From Amycolatopsis vancoresmycina (GTDB lineage: Bacteria; Actinomycetota; Actinomycetes; Mycobacteriales; Pseudonocardiaceae): DNA of 64,000 nt. Positions within the stretch are counted from its first letter, which is position 1; every line of letters starts with the position of its first letter. Positions 7,308 through 14,807 of the stretch are shown here, in pieces. The stretch covers positions 248,001 to 312,000 of the forward strand of contig NZ_JNYY01000014.1 in assembly GCF_000716785.1 (NCBI RefSeq), read 5' to 3'. Under the pieces are notes generated by a model. That model was given only the letters and a program-made list of their open reading frames with translations. It was not told the origin of the DNA and ran no database searches. A program made the position numbers and the translations under genes.

Positions 7308-8252
7308 GTGCAGGACATCCGCGAACCGGTCACCGTCCGCGCGGCCGCGCGAGCGCCCGGCCGGGTGCGACGGCGGCGGCCGCAGCTGCTCGCGTGGGCG
7401 TTCCTCGCGCCGCTCGTCGCCTACCTCGTGCTCTGCTACGGCTATCCGCTGGTCACGAACATCGACCTCAGCCTGCGCAGCTACACCGTCCGCACCTTCG
7501 TCCACGGCGGGGCGCCGCTGGTGTGGTTCGACAACTACGCCGGCGTGTTCGCCGACCCGACCTTCCGCACGGCCCTGCTCGACACGCTCGTCTTCACGGC
7601 CGCGTCCCTGCTGTTCCAGTACGGCATCGGCCTGGCGCTGGCGGTGTTCTTCGCCCGTCACTTCCGCCTGGGCCCGACGCTGCGGGCGCTGTTCCTGGTG
7701 CCCTGGCTGCTGCCCCTGATCGTCTCCGGGTCGACGTGGGCGTGGCTGCTCAACAGCGAGTCCGGGGTGGTCAACGCCGTGCTGGCCTGGTTCGGCGCCG
7801 GCCGGATCGACTGGCTGACCTCGCCGTCGTGGTCGCTGGTCTCGGTGATCATCGCCAACATCTGGATCGGCGTGCCGTTCAACCTCGTCGTGCTGCACAG
7901 CGGCCTGCAGAACATCCCCGCCGAGGTGTACGAAGCGGCGTCGCTCGACGGCGCCGGGGCGTGGCAGCGGTTCCGGCACGTCACGTTCCCGCTCCTGCGC
8001 CCGGTTTCGGCGATCACGCTGCTGCTGGGGCTGGTCTACACGCTGAAGGTGTTCGACGTCATCTGGATCATGACCAGGGGCGGGCCCGGCGGCTCGTCGA
8101 CCACCCTGGCCACCTGGTCCTACCAGCTCGGGTTCGGCAGCCTGCTGCCGCGGTTCGGGCCCAGCGCGGCCGTCGGCAACGTCCTCATCCTGCTGGCCCT
8201 GGTCGCCGGCCTGCTCTACATCCGCGCGCAGCACCGGCAGGAGGCGGCGTGA
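7308..8252 (+). CDS. Sugar ABC transporter permease (MalF-like)
   Basis: A 314-aa inner-membrane permease with about six transmembrane helices; the first is near residues 24-46. The cytoplasmic EAA loop that docks the ATPase is present (EAASLDGAGAWQRFRHVTFP, about residues 210-229). The GTG at 7308 starts the reading frame 8 nt after the SBP stop; the RBS is weak, so translation may be coupled. The stop overlaps the start of the next permease by 4 bp (GTGA), confirming one operon. Together the two permeases form the heterodimeric channel for the substrate captured by the upstream lipoprotein. Confidence 0.9.
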   Translation: MQDIREPVTVRAAARAPGRVRRRRPQLLAWAFLAPLVAYLVLCYGYPLVTNIDLSLRSYTVRTFVHGGAPLVWFDNYAGVFADPTFRTALLDTLVFTAASLLFQYGIGLALAVFFARHFRLGPTLRALFLVPWLLPLIVSGSTWAWLLNSESGVVNAVLAWFGAGRIDWLTSPSWSLVSVIIANIWIGVPFNLVVLHSGLQNIPAEVYEAASLDGAGAWQRFRHVTFPLLRPVSAITLLLGLVYTLKVFDVIWIMTRGGPGGSSTTLATWSYQLGFGSLLPRFGPSAAVGNVLILLALVAGLLYIRAQHRQEAA

Positions 8253-9058
8253 TCCGGCACTGGCGCACCGCGGTGGGCCTGGTCCTCACCGCCGTGATGC
8301 TGTTCCCCGTCTACTGGATGGTCAACGTGTCGCTGACACCGGCCGGGCGGATGCGCAAGTCGCCGCCCGACTGGTTCCCCGCCGCGCCGACGTTCGAGGG
8401 GTACGAACGGGTCCTGCACGAGCAGCTCCCGTACTTCGCCACCAGCCTGCTGGTCGCGCTGGGGACCGTCGTGCTGACGCTGGCGCTGGCGGCGCCGTCG
8501 GCGTACGCGCTGGCCAAGCTCCGCCCGCGCGGCCGCCGGGCGCTGGGTTTCGTGCTCCTGGTCGCCCAGATGATCCCCGGCATCATCATGGCGCTGGGCT
8601 TCTACGGCATCTACGTGTCGCTGGGCATCACCAACACCGCGTGGGGGCTGGTGCTCGCCGACTCGACGATCGCGGTGCCGTTCGCCGTGCTCATCCTGAC
8701 GTCGTTCATGGCTTCGGTGCCGGACGAGCTCGTCCAGGCGGCCACCGTCGACGGCGCCGGCGCGCTGCGCACGTTCTGGTCGGTGGTCCTGCCCGCGAGC
8801 CGCAACGGGGTCGTCACGGCGGGGCTGTTCTCGTTCCTGTGGGCCTGGTCGGACTTCGTCTTCGCGGCGACGCTCGACGGCGGTGGCCCGCTGCGGCCGC
8901 TGACCCTGGGCATCTACCGCTACATCGGCAACAACAACCAGGAGTGGAACTCCATCATGGCGACGGCGGTGGTGGCCTCCGTGCCCGCCGCGGTGCTCCT
9001 CGTGCTCGCGCAGCGGTTCGTCGCCGCCGGCGTCACCGCGGGCGCCGTCAAGGACTGA
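8249..9058 (+). CDS. Sugar ABC transporter permease (MalG-like)
   Basis: A 269-aa second permease of the importer, with about six membrane segments. The EAA-type loop reads QAATVDGAGALRTFWSVVLP (about residues 166-185). The GTG start overlaps the preceding stop by 4 bp, so it is translationally coupled. It ends 22 bp before the glycoside hydrolase gene. Confidence 0.9.
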   Translation: MIRHWRTAVGLVLTAVMLFPVYWMVNVSLTPAGRMRKSPPDWFPAAPTFEGYERVLHEQLPYFATSLLVALGTVVLTLALAAPSAYALAKLRPRGRRALGFVLLVAQMIPGIIMALGFYGIYVSLGITNTAWGLVLADSTIAVPFAVLILTSFMASVPDELVQAATVDGAGALRTFWSVVLPASRNGVVTAGLFSFLWAWSDFVFAATLDGGGPLRPLTLGIYRYIGNNNQEWNSIMATAVVASVPAAVLLVLAQRFVAAGVTAGAVKD

Positions 9059-9080
9059 CCCCCTCGGAAAGGACGCTTCT

Positions 9081-10790
9081 GTGCCCACGGGCGAGTTTTC
9101 GCTGCGGGAAATCCCCTTCAGCCACCCGGGATCGTGGTTCGACGTGTCCCCGGTGGTGGCCGAAGCCACCTACGCGGACGACCTGCACCTGGTGTCCCAC
9201 CGCCACGGCATGCACGCCGTCCTGGCGCTGGTTCCGGAAAGCGGCGGGGAGCGGGCGGCGGTCCCGGCCGCCGCCACGCCGTCCGCGCTCACCTGGGGGG
9301 CCGGGGACCGGCGGATCACCGCCGCGTACGCGGGACCGGACGCGCTCCGGATCGCCGGACGCGGCCTCGGGCTGCGGATCCGCGCGGCCGAGCCCACGCT
9401 GACCCCGTTCGCCGGCACGTACTTCTTCGCCGACCCGGTCGACGGTTCCGCCGTCTTCACCTCCTACGAAACGGGCCACCGCTACCGCGTCACCGTCCTT
9501 TCCGGACACCTCCGGCACGTCGGCGCCGAAGCGCTCGGCTCGGCCGAGCGGGCCGTCGTGCTGGGGGACGGCAGCTGGGAGGTGGTGATCGAGGAACTCC
9601 CCGGGGCCCGGGAACCGTACGTGCCGTCGACGGCGTTCGACGGCGTGGTCGCCGCCGCCGGGGCCGCGTTCGCCGGGTTCGCCGATTCGGTGGCGCCCTG
9701 GCGTGGCGAGCGGACGCCGGCGGCCGAGCTCGCCTGCTACGTGCTGTGGTCGGCCATCGTGGCGCCGTCGGGGTTCGTCGGCCGTCCGGCCGTGCTGATG
9801 TCGAAGCACTGGATGGACAAGGTGTGGAGCTGGGACCACTGCTTCAACGCGCTCGCCCTCGCCGGCGGCCGCCCCGAGCTGGCCTGGCACCAGTTCCAGG
9901 TCGTCTTCGACCACCAGGACGACCGGGGCGCGCTGCCCGACTCGGTCACCCACGCCGAGGTGCTGCGCAACTTCGTCAAGCCGCCCATCCACGGCTGGGC
10001 CCTGAGCCGCCTGCGCGGCCGCCTGCCCGGCGGCCTGCCGGAGGCCGGGCGCGCCTACCGACGGCTGGCGGCGTGGACGACGTTCTGGCTCGACCACCGC
10101 CGCGTGCCCGGCCGGCCGGTCGCCCACTACGAACACGGCAACGACAGCGGCTGGGACAACGCGACCCCGTTCGCCGGGGAACGGCTGGTGCAGACCCCCG
10201 ATCTGGCGGCGTTCCTGGTGCTGCAGCTGCGGGAGCTGGCCGTGCTGGCCGCCGGGCTCGGCGACGCCGAAGCGGCCGGGCGGTGGCGCGCCGAAGCCGA
10301 TGGCATGCTGGCAGCGCTGCTGGACGAGCTCTGGGACGGCACGAAGTTCGTCAGCCGCTCGGTGGCGACCGGCGCGGCCCAGGGCGGGGAGAGCCTGCTC
10401 GAACTCATGCCGATCGTGCTCGGCGAGCACCTGCCGCCGGCGGTTCGGGACGTGGTCGTGGCGGGGATCGAGGAGCACCTCACCGACATCGGGCTGGCCA
10501 CCGAGCGCCCCGGGTCGCCGTGCTACGAGGCGGACGGCTACTGGCGCGGGCCGGTGTGGGCGCCGGTCACGGTGCTGGTCGAGGACGGCCTGCGCCGCGC
10601 CGGGGCGGTGGACCTCGCCGACCGGGTCAGCGCGCGGTTCCGCGCGGTGTGCGAGAAATCCGGGTTCGCCGAGAACTTCGACGCGCTGACCGGCGACGGC
10701 CTGCGGGACCGCGCCTACACCTGGACGGCCGCGGCCTACCTGCTGCTCGCCGGGGACGCCGAAGCGCGGGAAACGCTTTCCGAAAAGTAA
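9081..10790 (+). CDS. Intracellular (alpha/alpha)6 glycoside hydrolase, GH63/MGH-like
   Basis: A 569-aa cytoplasmic enzyme without a signal peptide. An N-terminal beta-rich domain (about 1-200) is followed by an (alpha/alpha)6 barrel. Barrel motifs are SKHWMDKVWSWDHCFNA (about 236-252), HGNDSGWDNAT (about 352-362) and the C-terminal GYWRGPVWAPV (about 487-497). These are typical of the GH63/mannosylglycerate-hydrolase-like and amylo-alpha-glucosidase group. It should hydrolyse the compound imported by the upstream ABC transporter; possible substrates include alpha-glucosides or glucosyl/mannosylglycerate (inference). GGAAAGGA lies 7 nt before the GTG start. It is the last gene of the LacI-controlled operon. 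Confidence 0.82.
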   Translation: MPTGEFSLREIPFSHPGSWFDVSPVVAEATYADDLHLVSHRHGMHAVLALVPESGGERAAVPAAATPSALTWGAGDRRITAAYAGPDALRIAGRGLGLRIRAAEPTLTPFAGTYFFADPVDGSAVFTSYETGHRYRVTVLSGHLRHVGAEALGSAERAVVLGDGSWEVVIEELPGAREPYVPSTAFDGVVAAAGAAFAGFADSVAPWRGERTPAAELACYVLWSAIVAPSGFVGRPAVLMSKHWMDKVWSWDHCFNALALAGGRPELAWHQFQVVFDHQDDRGALPDSVTHAEVLRNFVKPPIHGWALSRLRGRLPGGLPEAGRAYRRLAAWTTFWLDHRRVPGRPVAHYEHGNDSGWDNATPFAGERLVQTPDLAAFLVLQLRELAVLAAGLGDAEAAGRWRAEADGMLAALLDELWDGTKFVSRSVATGAAQGGESLLELMPIVLGEHLPPAVRDVVVAGIEEHLTDIGLATERPGSPCYEADGYWRGPVWAPVTVLVEDGLRRAGAVDLADRVSARFRAVCEKSGFAENFDALTGDGLRDRAYTWTAAAYLLLAGDAEARETLSEK

Positions 10791-10888
10791 TAATCCGATT
10801 GGTTCGACCACATCGACGATCCGGGCCGTTGAAATCATCGATGCCATTGTCCGAATCGATCGAATGCGGGTGATCGGCGCACCGGATC

Positions 10889-10917
10889 TTGACCGGCGCG
10901 CAACGCGGCTGCAATAG
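10889..10917 (+). promoter_or_regulatory. Candidate sigma-70 promoter of GH12 gene
   Basis: TTGACC (10889-10894) and CAATAG (10912-10917) are separated by 17 bp, about 40 bp before the GH12 start codon. A half-conserved LacI-operator-like sequence, TCCGATTGGTTCGA (10794-10807), lies further upstream; only its right half matches the operator at 6037. Confidence 0.5.
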
Positions 10918-10958
10918 TCGTCCTGCCTCCCGTTCGATTTCCGGGAAAGGATGAACCG

Positions 10959-11651
10959 ATGCACAAAGTCGTGCGTTCCCTGCTCGTTTCGCTCACCGCG
11001 GCCGCCGTGGTGGCCGGCACCGCCGGCGTGGCCGAAGCCGCCACCTGGTCGTCTTCGGACAAGTGGGCGACGTGGTCCAACGGCGGTTACACGGTCCGCA
11101 ACGACGTCTGGGGCGGTGGCGCCGGTCCCCAGACGATCTGGGCCAACTCCTCCAGCAATTGGGGGGTGTGGGCGAACCACCCGAACACCGGCGGTGTCAA
11201 ATCGTACCCGCACTCGGCGAAGAACGTCGGGCGGACGATCGGTTCCCTGCGCCAGGTTTCCAGCAGTTTCAACGTCAGCCGGCCCGGCAGCGGCGCGTAC
11301 GAGACCGCCTATGACATCTGGGCGAACAACAACGCCTACGAAATCATGCTGTGGATGAACAAGCAGGGCGCGGTCGGGCCGATCGGCACCAAGCAGACGA
11401 CGGTGAGCGCCGGCGGCCACACCTGGGACGTCTACCGGGGGTCGAACGGGTCGAACGAGGTCTTCTCCTTCCTGCGGACGTCGGACACGAACGCGGGCAC
11501 GGTCGACGTCCTCGCGGTGCTGAACTGGATCCGGACCCGCGGCTGGTTCGGGGACGTGACACTGGGCGAGGTCCAGTTCGGGTTCGAAATCACCTCCTCC
11601 TCGGGCGGGCTGAACTTCACGTCGAACAGCTATTCCGTGTCCGCCTCTTGA
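10959..11651 (+). CDS. Secreted GH12 endoglucanase/xyloglucanase
   Basis: A 230-aa exported glycoside hydrolase family 12 enzyme that cleaves internal beta-1,4 bonds in cellulose or xyloglucan. The signal peptide covers about residues 1-27 (VAEAAT). The mature protein starts directly with the catalytic beta-jelly roll; no carbohydrate-binding module is attached. The family nucleophile Glu is in YEIMLWMN (about residue 128), and the acid/base Glu is in FGFEIT (about residue 210). A good RBS (GGGAAAGGATG) precedes the ATG. The stop lies directly against the convergent M20 peptidase gene. With abfB and the SGNH hydrolase it forms a plant cell-wall-degrading cluster. Confidence 0.9.
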   Translation: MHKVVRSLLVSLTAAAVVAGTAGVAEAATWSSSDKWATWSNGGYTVRNDVWGGGAGPQTIWANSSSNWGVWANHPNTGGVKSYPHSAKNVGRTIGSLRQVSSSFNVSRPGSGAYETAYDIWANNNAYEIMLWMNKQGAVGPIGTKQTTVSAGGHTWDVYRGSNGSNEVFSFLRTSDTNAGTVDVLAVLNWIRTRGWFGDVTLGEVQFGFEITSSSGGLNFTSNSYSVSAS

Positions 11652-13010
11652 TCAGGCACCGCGGGACGCCCGGCCGAAGTCCTGGAGGAACAGGGCTTCC
11701 GCCAGGGCCATGGCCGCGATTTCCCGCGGTGCCACGGATTCGTTCGGTGCGTGGATGAGGGCCTGGGGTTCCTCGACGCCGATGAGGAGGATTTCGGCGT
11801 CGGGGTAGGTCTCGGCGAGGACGGTGCACAGCGGGATCGAGCCGCCTTGGCCGAGCCGGCTCACCGGGCGGCCGTACACGGTCTCCATCGCGCGGGTCAT
11901 CGTCGCGTACGCCGGGCCGTCGGTGGTGGCGAGGAACGGGTGGCCGATCGCCTCGACCTCGACCGAGACCTCCACGCCCCACGGAGCGGCCGCCTGCAGG
12001 TGCTCGGTGAGGGCGCAGGCCGCGTGGTGCGGGTCGACGCCCGGCGGGATGCGCAGGTTCAGCCGGGCCCGGGCGCGCGGGACCAGTGCCGCCGTCGAGC
12101 CGACCACCGGCGGGCAGTCGATGCCCAGCACCGTCAGCGCCGGGCGGGCCCACAGCGCGTCCGCGACTTCGCCGCCGCCCAGCAGGACGGCGCCGGGCGG
12201 CAGGCCCGCGTCCGCCCGGAACCGGTCGGCCGGGTACCGGGCACCGGACCAGCGGCCGTCGCCGGGCAGGCCGTGGACCGTCGTGCCGCCCTCGTCGTCG
12301 CGGAGGGAGGCCAGCACCCGCACCAGCACCGCCAGCGCGTCCGGGGCGGGACCGCCGAACATGCCCGAGTGCAGTTCGGACGGCAGCGCCTCGACCGAGA
12401 CGACGACGTTGACCAGGCCGCGCAGGCTGACCGTGACGGCCGGGTGGCCGACCGCCGCGTTCCCGGTGTCGGCCACCAGGATCGCGTCGGCCCGCAGGAG
12501 GTCCGCGTGGTCCGGGACGAACGCCTCCAGCCCGCCGGTGCCCTGCTCCTCCGCGCCTTCGACGACCAGCTTGAGGTCGACCGGCACGTCGTCGCCGAGG
12601 GCGCGCAACGCTGTGAGGTGCATGAGGATGTTGCCCTTGCAGTCGGCCGCGCCGCGCCCGTACCAGCGTCCGTCCACTTCGGTCAGCCGGAACGGCGGCG
12701 TCCGCCACTCGGCGTCGGCCAGCGGTGGCTGGACGTCGTAGTGCGCGTAGAGCAGCACGGCCGGCGCGTCCGCCCGGCCGCAGCGCCGGGTGCCGACCAC
12801 GGCCTGGCTGCCGTCCGGCGTGTCGGCGAGGCTCGTGCGGAAGCCGGCCTCGGCGAACGCGTCGGCGACCCAGACGGCCGCGCGGTGGCACTCGTCGGGC
12901 GGGAACTGCCGCGGGTCCGCCACCGACCGCAGCGCGACGAGCTCCGCGAGTTCCTCCCGCGCCCGTGGCATCAGGGCGTCGATCCGGGTCCGCAGGTCCA
13001 CCGCGCTCAC
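11652..13010 (-). CDS. M20/M25-family dipeptidase
   Basis: A 452-aa cytoplasmic metallopeptidase of the M20 dipeptidase type. Metal and catalytic motifs are present: YAHYDVQP (first His ligand and catalytic Asp, about 88-95), RGAADCKG (bridging Asp, about 118-125), and VVEGAEEQGTGGL (catalytic and metal Glu, about 150-162). It lacks a signal peptide. The GTG start at 13010 overlaps the stop of the upstream small membrane gene by 4 bp, so it is in an operon with the APC permease. Import of an amino acid or peptide-like compound by the permease followed by hydrolysis would make sense (inference). Confidence 0.9.
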   Translation of the reverse strand: MSAVDLRTRIDALMPRAREELAELVALRSVADPRQFPPDECHRAAVWVADAFAEAGFRTSLADTPDGSQAVVGTRRCGRADAPAVLLYAHYDVQPPLADAEWRTPPFRLTEVDGRWYGRGAADCKGNILMHLTALRALGDDVPVDLKLVVEGAEEQGTGGLEAFVPDHADLLRADAILVADTGNAAVGHPAVTVSLRGLVNVVVSVEALPSELHSGMFGGPAPDALAVLVRVLASLRDDEGGTTVHGLPGDGRWSGARYPADRFRADAGLPPGAVLLGGGEVADALWARPALTVLGIDCPPVVGSTAALVPRARARLNLRIPPGVDPHHAACALTEHLQAAAPWGVEVSVEVEAIGHPFLATTDGPAYATMTRAMETVYGRPVSRLGQGGSIPLCTVLAETYPDAEILLIGVEEPQALIHAPNESVAPREIAAMALAEALFLQDFGRASRGA

Positions 13011-13243
13011 CCGCCCACCGGGCAGGGACCGGCGTACCGCAGCACCGGCCGCAGGAGCGGCCGCGCTCCCGGGCCACCGGCGGTGTCGCTCGCCGCGCGG
13101 GTGAGCGCGGCGTTCAGGTCGGTGCAGACCGCGGACCGGTGGGCCAGGTAGCCCGCCACCAGCAACCCGCCCAGCACCACCGCCACCAGGACGTAGACGG
13201 CCGTCCGCTGCGACCGGGTCGATCGTTCGTCCACAGTGGTCAT
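13007..13243 (-). CDS. Small single-pass membrane protein in APC operon
   Basis: A 78-aa protein of unknown family with one membrane helix (about residues 15-33, VYVLVAVVLGGLLVAGYLA) and a short extracytoplasmic tail containing two Cys. Its ATG overlaps the stop of the APC permease (ATGA), and its stop overlaps the peptidase start (GTGA), so all three are tightly coupled. It could be a permease accessory subunit; nothing in the sequence proves this. Confidence 0.75.
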   Translation of the reverse strand: MTTVDERSTRSQRTAVYVLVAVVLGGLLVAGYLAHRSAVCTDLNAALTRAASDTAGGPGARPLLRPVLRYAGPCPVGG

Positions 13244-14712
13244 GACGAGCTCACCTCCGGTTGCCGCCACGACGGTTTCCGCAGGCGGTAGAACAGGAAC
13301 GGCACCAGCAGGCCGAGGCCGAGCGCGCCGCCGGCGACGATCCCCAGGTACACCCACGGGCTGCCGGAACCGAACTGCGACGGCGGGACGAACCCGACCA
13401 GCAGCGCGGCCAGCGACGCGCAGAACCCGATGCCGCACAGGCCGAGCAGCAGCGGCGCGCGGAACCCGCGCGGGTGATCGGGGTACTTCCGCCGCAGGCG
13501 GACCGCCGCGACGAACATCAGCAGGTACATGATCAGGTACACCTGCGTGGTGATCACCGAGAAGATCCAGTACGCGCTCGACACGTCCGGGATGAACGCG
13601 TAGAGCAGCGCGATCAGCGTGGTGACGGCGCCCTGGGCGACCAGGATGTTCTGCTGCACGCCCCGGCCGTTGAGCCGCTGCAGGAACGGCGGCAGGTACC
13701 CCTCCTGGCGGGCGATGAGCAGCAGGCCCTTCGACGGGCCGGCCAGCCAGGTTAGCATCCCGCCGAGGGAAGCCAGGACGAGCATGATCCCGATCAGCGG
13801 GGTCAGCCACTGGATGCCGAAGCCGGCGAACACGGCGTCGAAGGCCTGCATCACCCCGGCCGTCAGCGAGAGCTGGTCGGCCGGGATCACCCAGCTGATG
13901 GCGAGCGCGGGCAGGATGAAGATGAGCAGCACCAGCCCCATCGCCAGGAACATCGCCCGCGGGAACTCCTTGCCCGGCTTGCGCAGCGACGACACGTGCA
14001 CCGCGTTCATCTCCATCCCCGAGTAGGACAGGAAGTTGTTCACGATCAGGACCAGGCTCGCCAGCCCGGCCCACGCCGGCAGCAGGTGGCTCGCCGACAT
14101 CGGGGCCGCGGACGGGTGCCCCTGGCCGAGGAACACGATGCCGAGGATTACGAGGAGCGCGCCGGGCAGCAGCGTCCCGATGACGAGCCCGCCGCCGGCC
14201 AGCCCGGCCACGCCTTTCGTGCCGCGGGAGGAGATCCAGACGCCGGACCAGTACGCCACGACGATCACCGCGGCCGTCCACCACCCGTTGTTCGCCAGGT
14301 CCGGGTCGAAGACGTACGCGAGCGTGCTGGCGACGTACCCGAGCAGGCTGGGGTAGTAGAAGATCGTCATCGCGAACTGGCACCAGACCGCCAGGAACCC
14401 CAGCGGCTTCGAGATGCCGAGCGCGACCCAGTTGTAGACACCGCCCGGCCAGCCGGAAGCCAGTTCGGCGGAGACCAGCGACGTCGGCAGGAGGAAGACG
14501 ATCGCCGGGACGACGTAGAGGAAGACGGCCGCGAGCCCGTAGACCGCCATCGTCGGCGAGGGACGCAGGCTCGCGACGGATCCGGTCGTCATGAGCGCGA
14601 GCGCGACCCAGGAAATCCACGCCGCGGCCGGTGGTTTCGCGCGGCCGGCCCCCTCCGGGGGTGGCGGCCCGGCTGGTTCCGTGGACCGGCGTGGTCGGTT
14701 GGTGGTGGTCAT
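13240..14712 (-). CDS. APC-superfamily amino acid permease
   Basis: A 490-aa integral membrane transporter with about 12 helices, of the APC type closest to glutamate/GABA-antiporter-like and related amino acid permeases. The N-terminal signature ASGWPGGVYNWVALG (TM2-TM3) and the long cytoplasmic Pro-rich N-terminus (about 1-28) fit. GGGAGG lies 8 nt before the ATG at 14712. It heads an operon with a small membrane protein and an M20 dipeptidase. A TCACCC-N5-GGGGGA palindrome lies 67 bp upstream of the start, matching the spacing of the other genes in the 14.7-29.7 kb block. Confidence 0.88.
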   Translation of the reverse strand: MTTTNRPRRSTEPAGPPPPEGAGRAKPPAAAWISWVALALMTTGSVASLRPSPTMAVYGLAAVFLYVVPAIVFLLPTSLVSAELASGWPGGVYNWVALGISKPLGFLAVWCQFAMTIFYYPSLLGYVASTLAYVFDPDLANNGWWTAAVIVVAYWSGVWISSRGTKGVAGLAGGGLVIGTLLPGALLVILGIVFLGQGHPSAAPMSASHLLPAWAGLASLVLIVNNFLSYSGMEMNAVHVSSLRKPGKEFPRAMFLAMGLVLLIFILPALAISWVIPADQLSLTAGVMQAFDAVFAGFGIQWLTPLIGIMLVLASLGGMLTWLAGPSKGLLLIARQEGYLPPFLQRLNGRGVQQNILVAQGAVTTLIALLYAFIPDVSSAYWIFSVITTQVYLIMYLLMFVAAVRLRRKYPDHPRGFRAPLLLGLCGIGFCASLAALLVGFVPPSQFGSGSPWVYLGIVAGGALGLGLLVPFLFYRLRKPSWRQPEVSSS

Positions 14713-14771
14713 GGCTTCGGCCTCCCGGGGCTCGCCTCGACGGGTGCCTCATCGTGTTCCGCGCGGCGCGC

Positions 14772-14804
14772 GGCCGGGTCACCCGTGGCGGGGGAGACCC
14801 GGCC
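14772..14804 (-). terminator. Hairpin between GH15 and APC genes
   Basis: GGCCGGGTC (14772-14780) pairs perfectly with GACCCGGCC (14796-14804), only a few bases after the GH15 stop. The loop contains most of the regulatory palindrome at 14779-14795, so terminator and regulatory site coincide. Confidence 0.55.
14779..14795. promoter_or_regulatory. Recurrent palindrome TCACCC-N5-GGGTGA, copy 1 (APC operon)
   Basis: TCACCCGTGGCGGGGGA, one mismatch to the palindromic consensus. It lies 67 bp upstream of the APC start codon. Confidence 0.6.
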
Positions 14805-14807
14805 GCC

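Noticed and set aside
10794..10807. TCCGATTGGTTCGA as a LacI operator for the GH12 gene
   Set aside because: Only the right half matches; symmetry is lost, so support is too weak for a separate feature.
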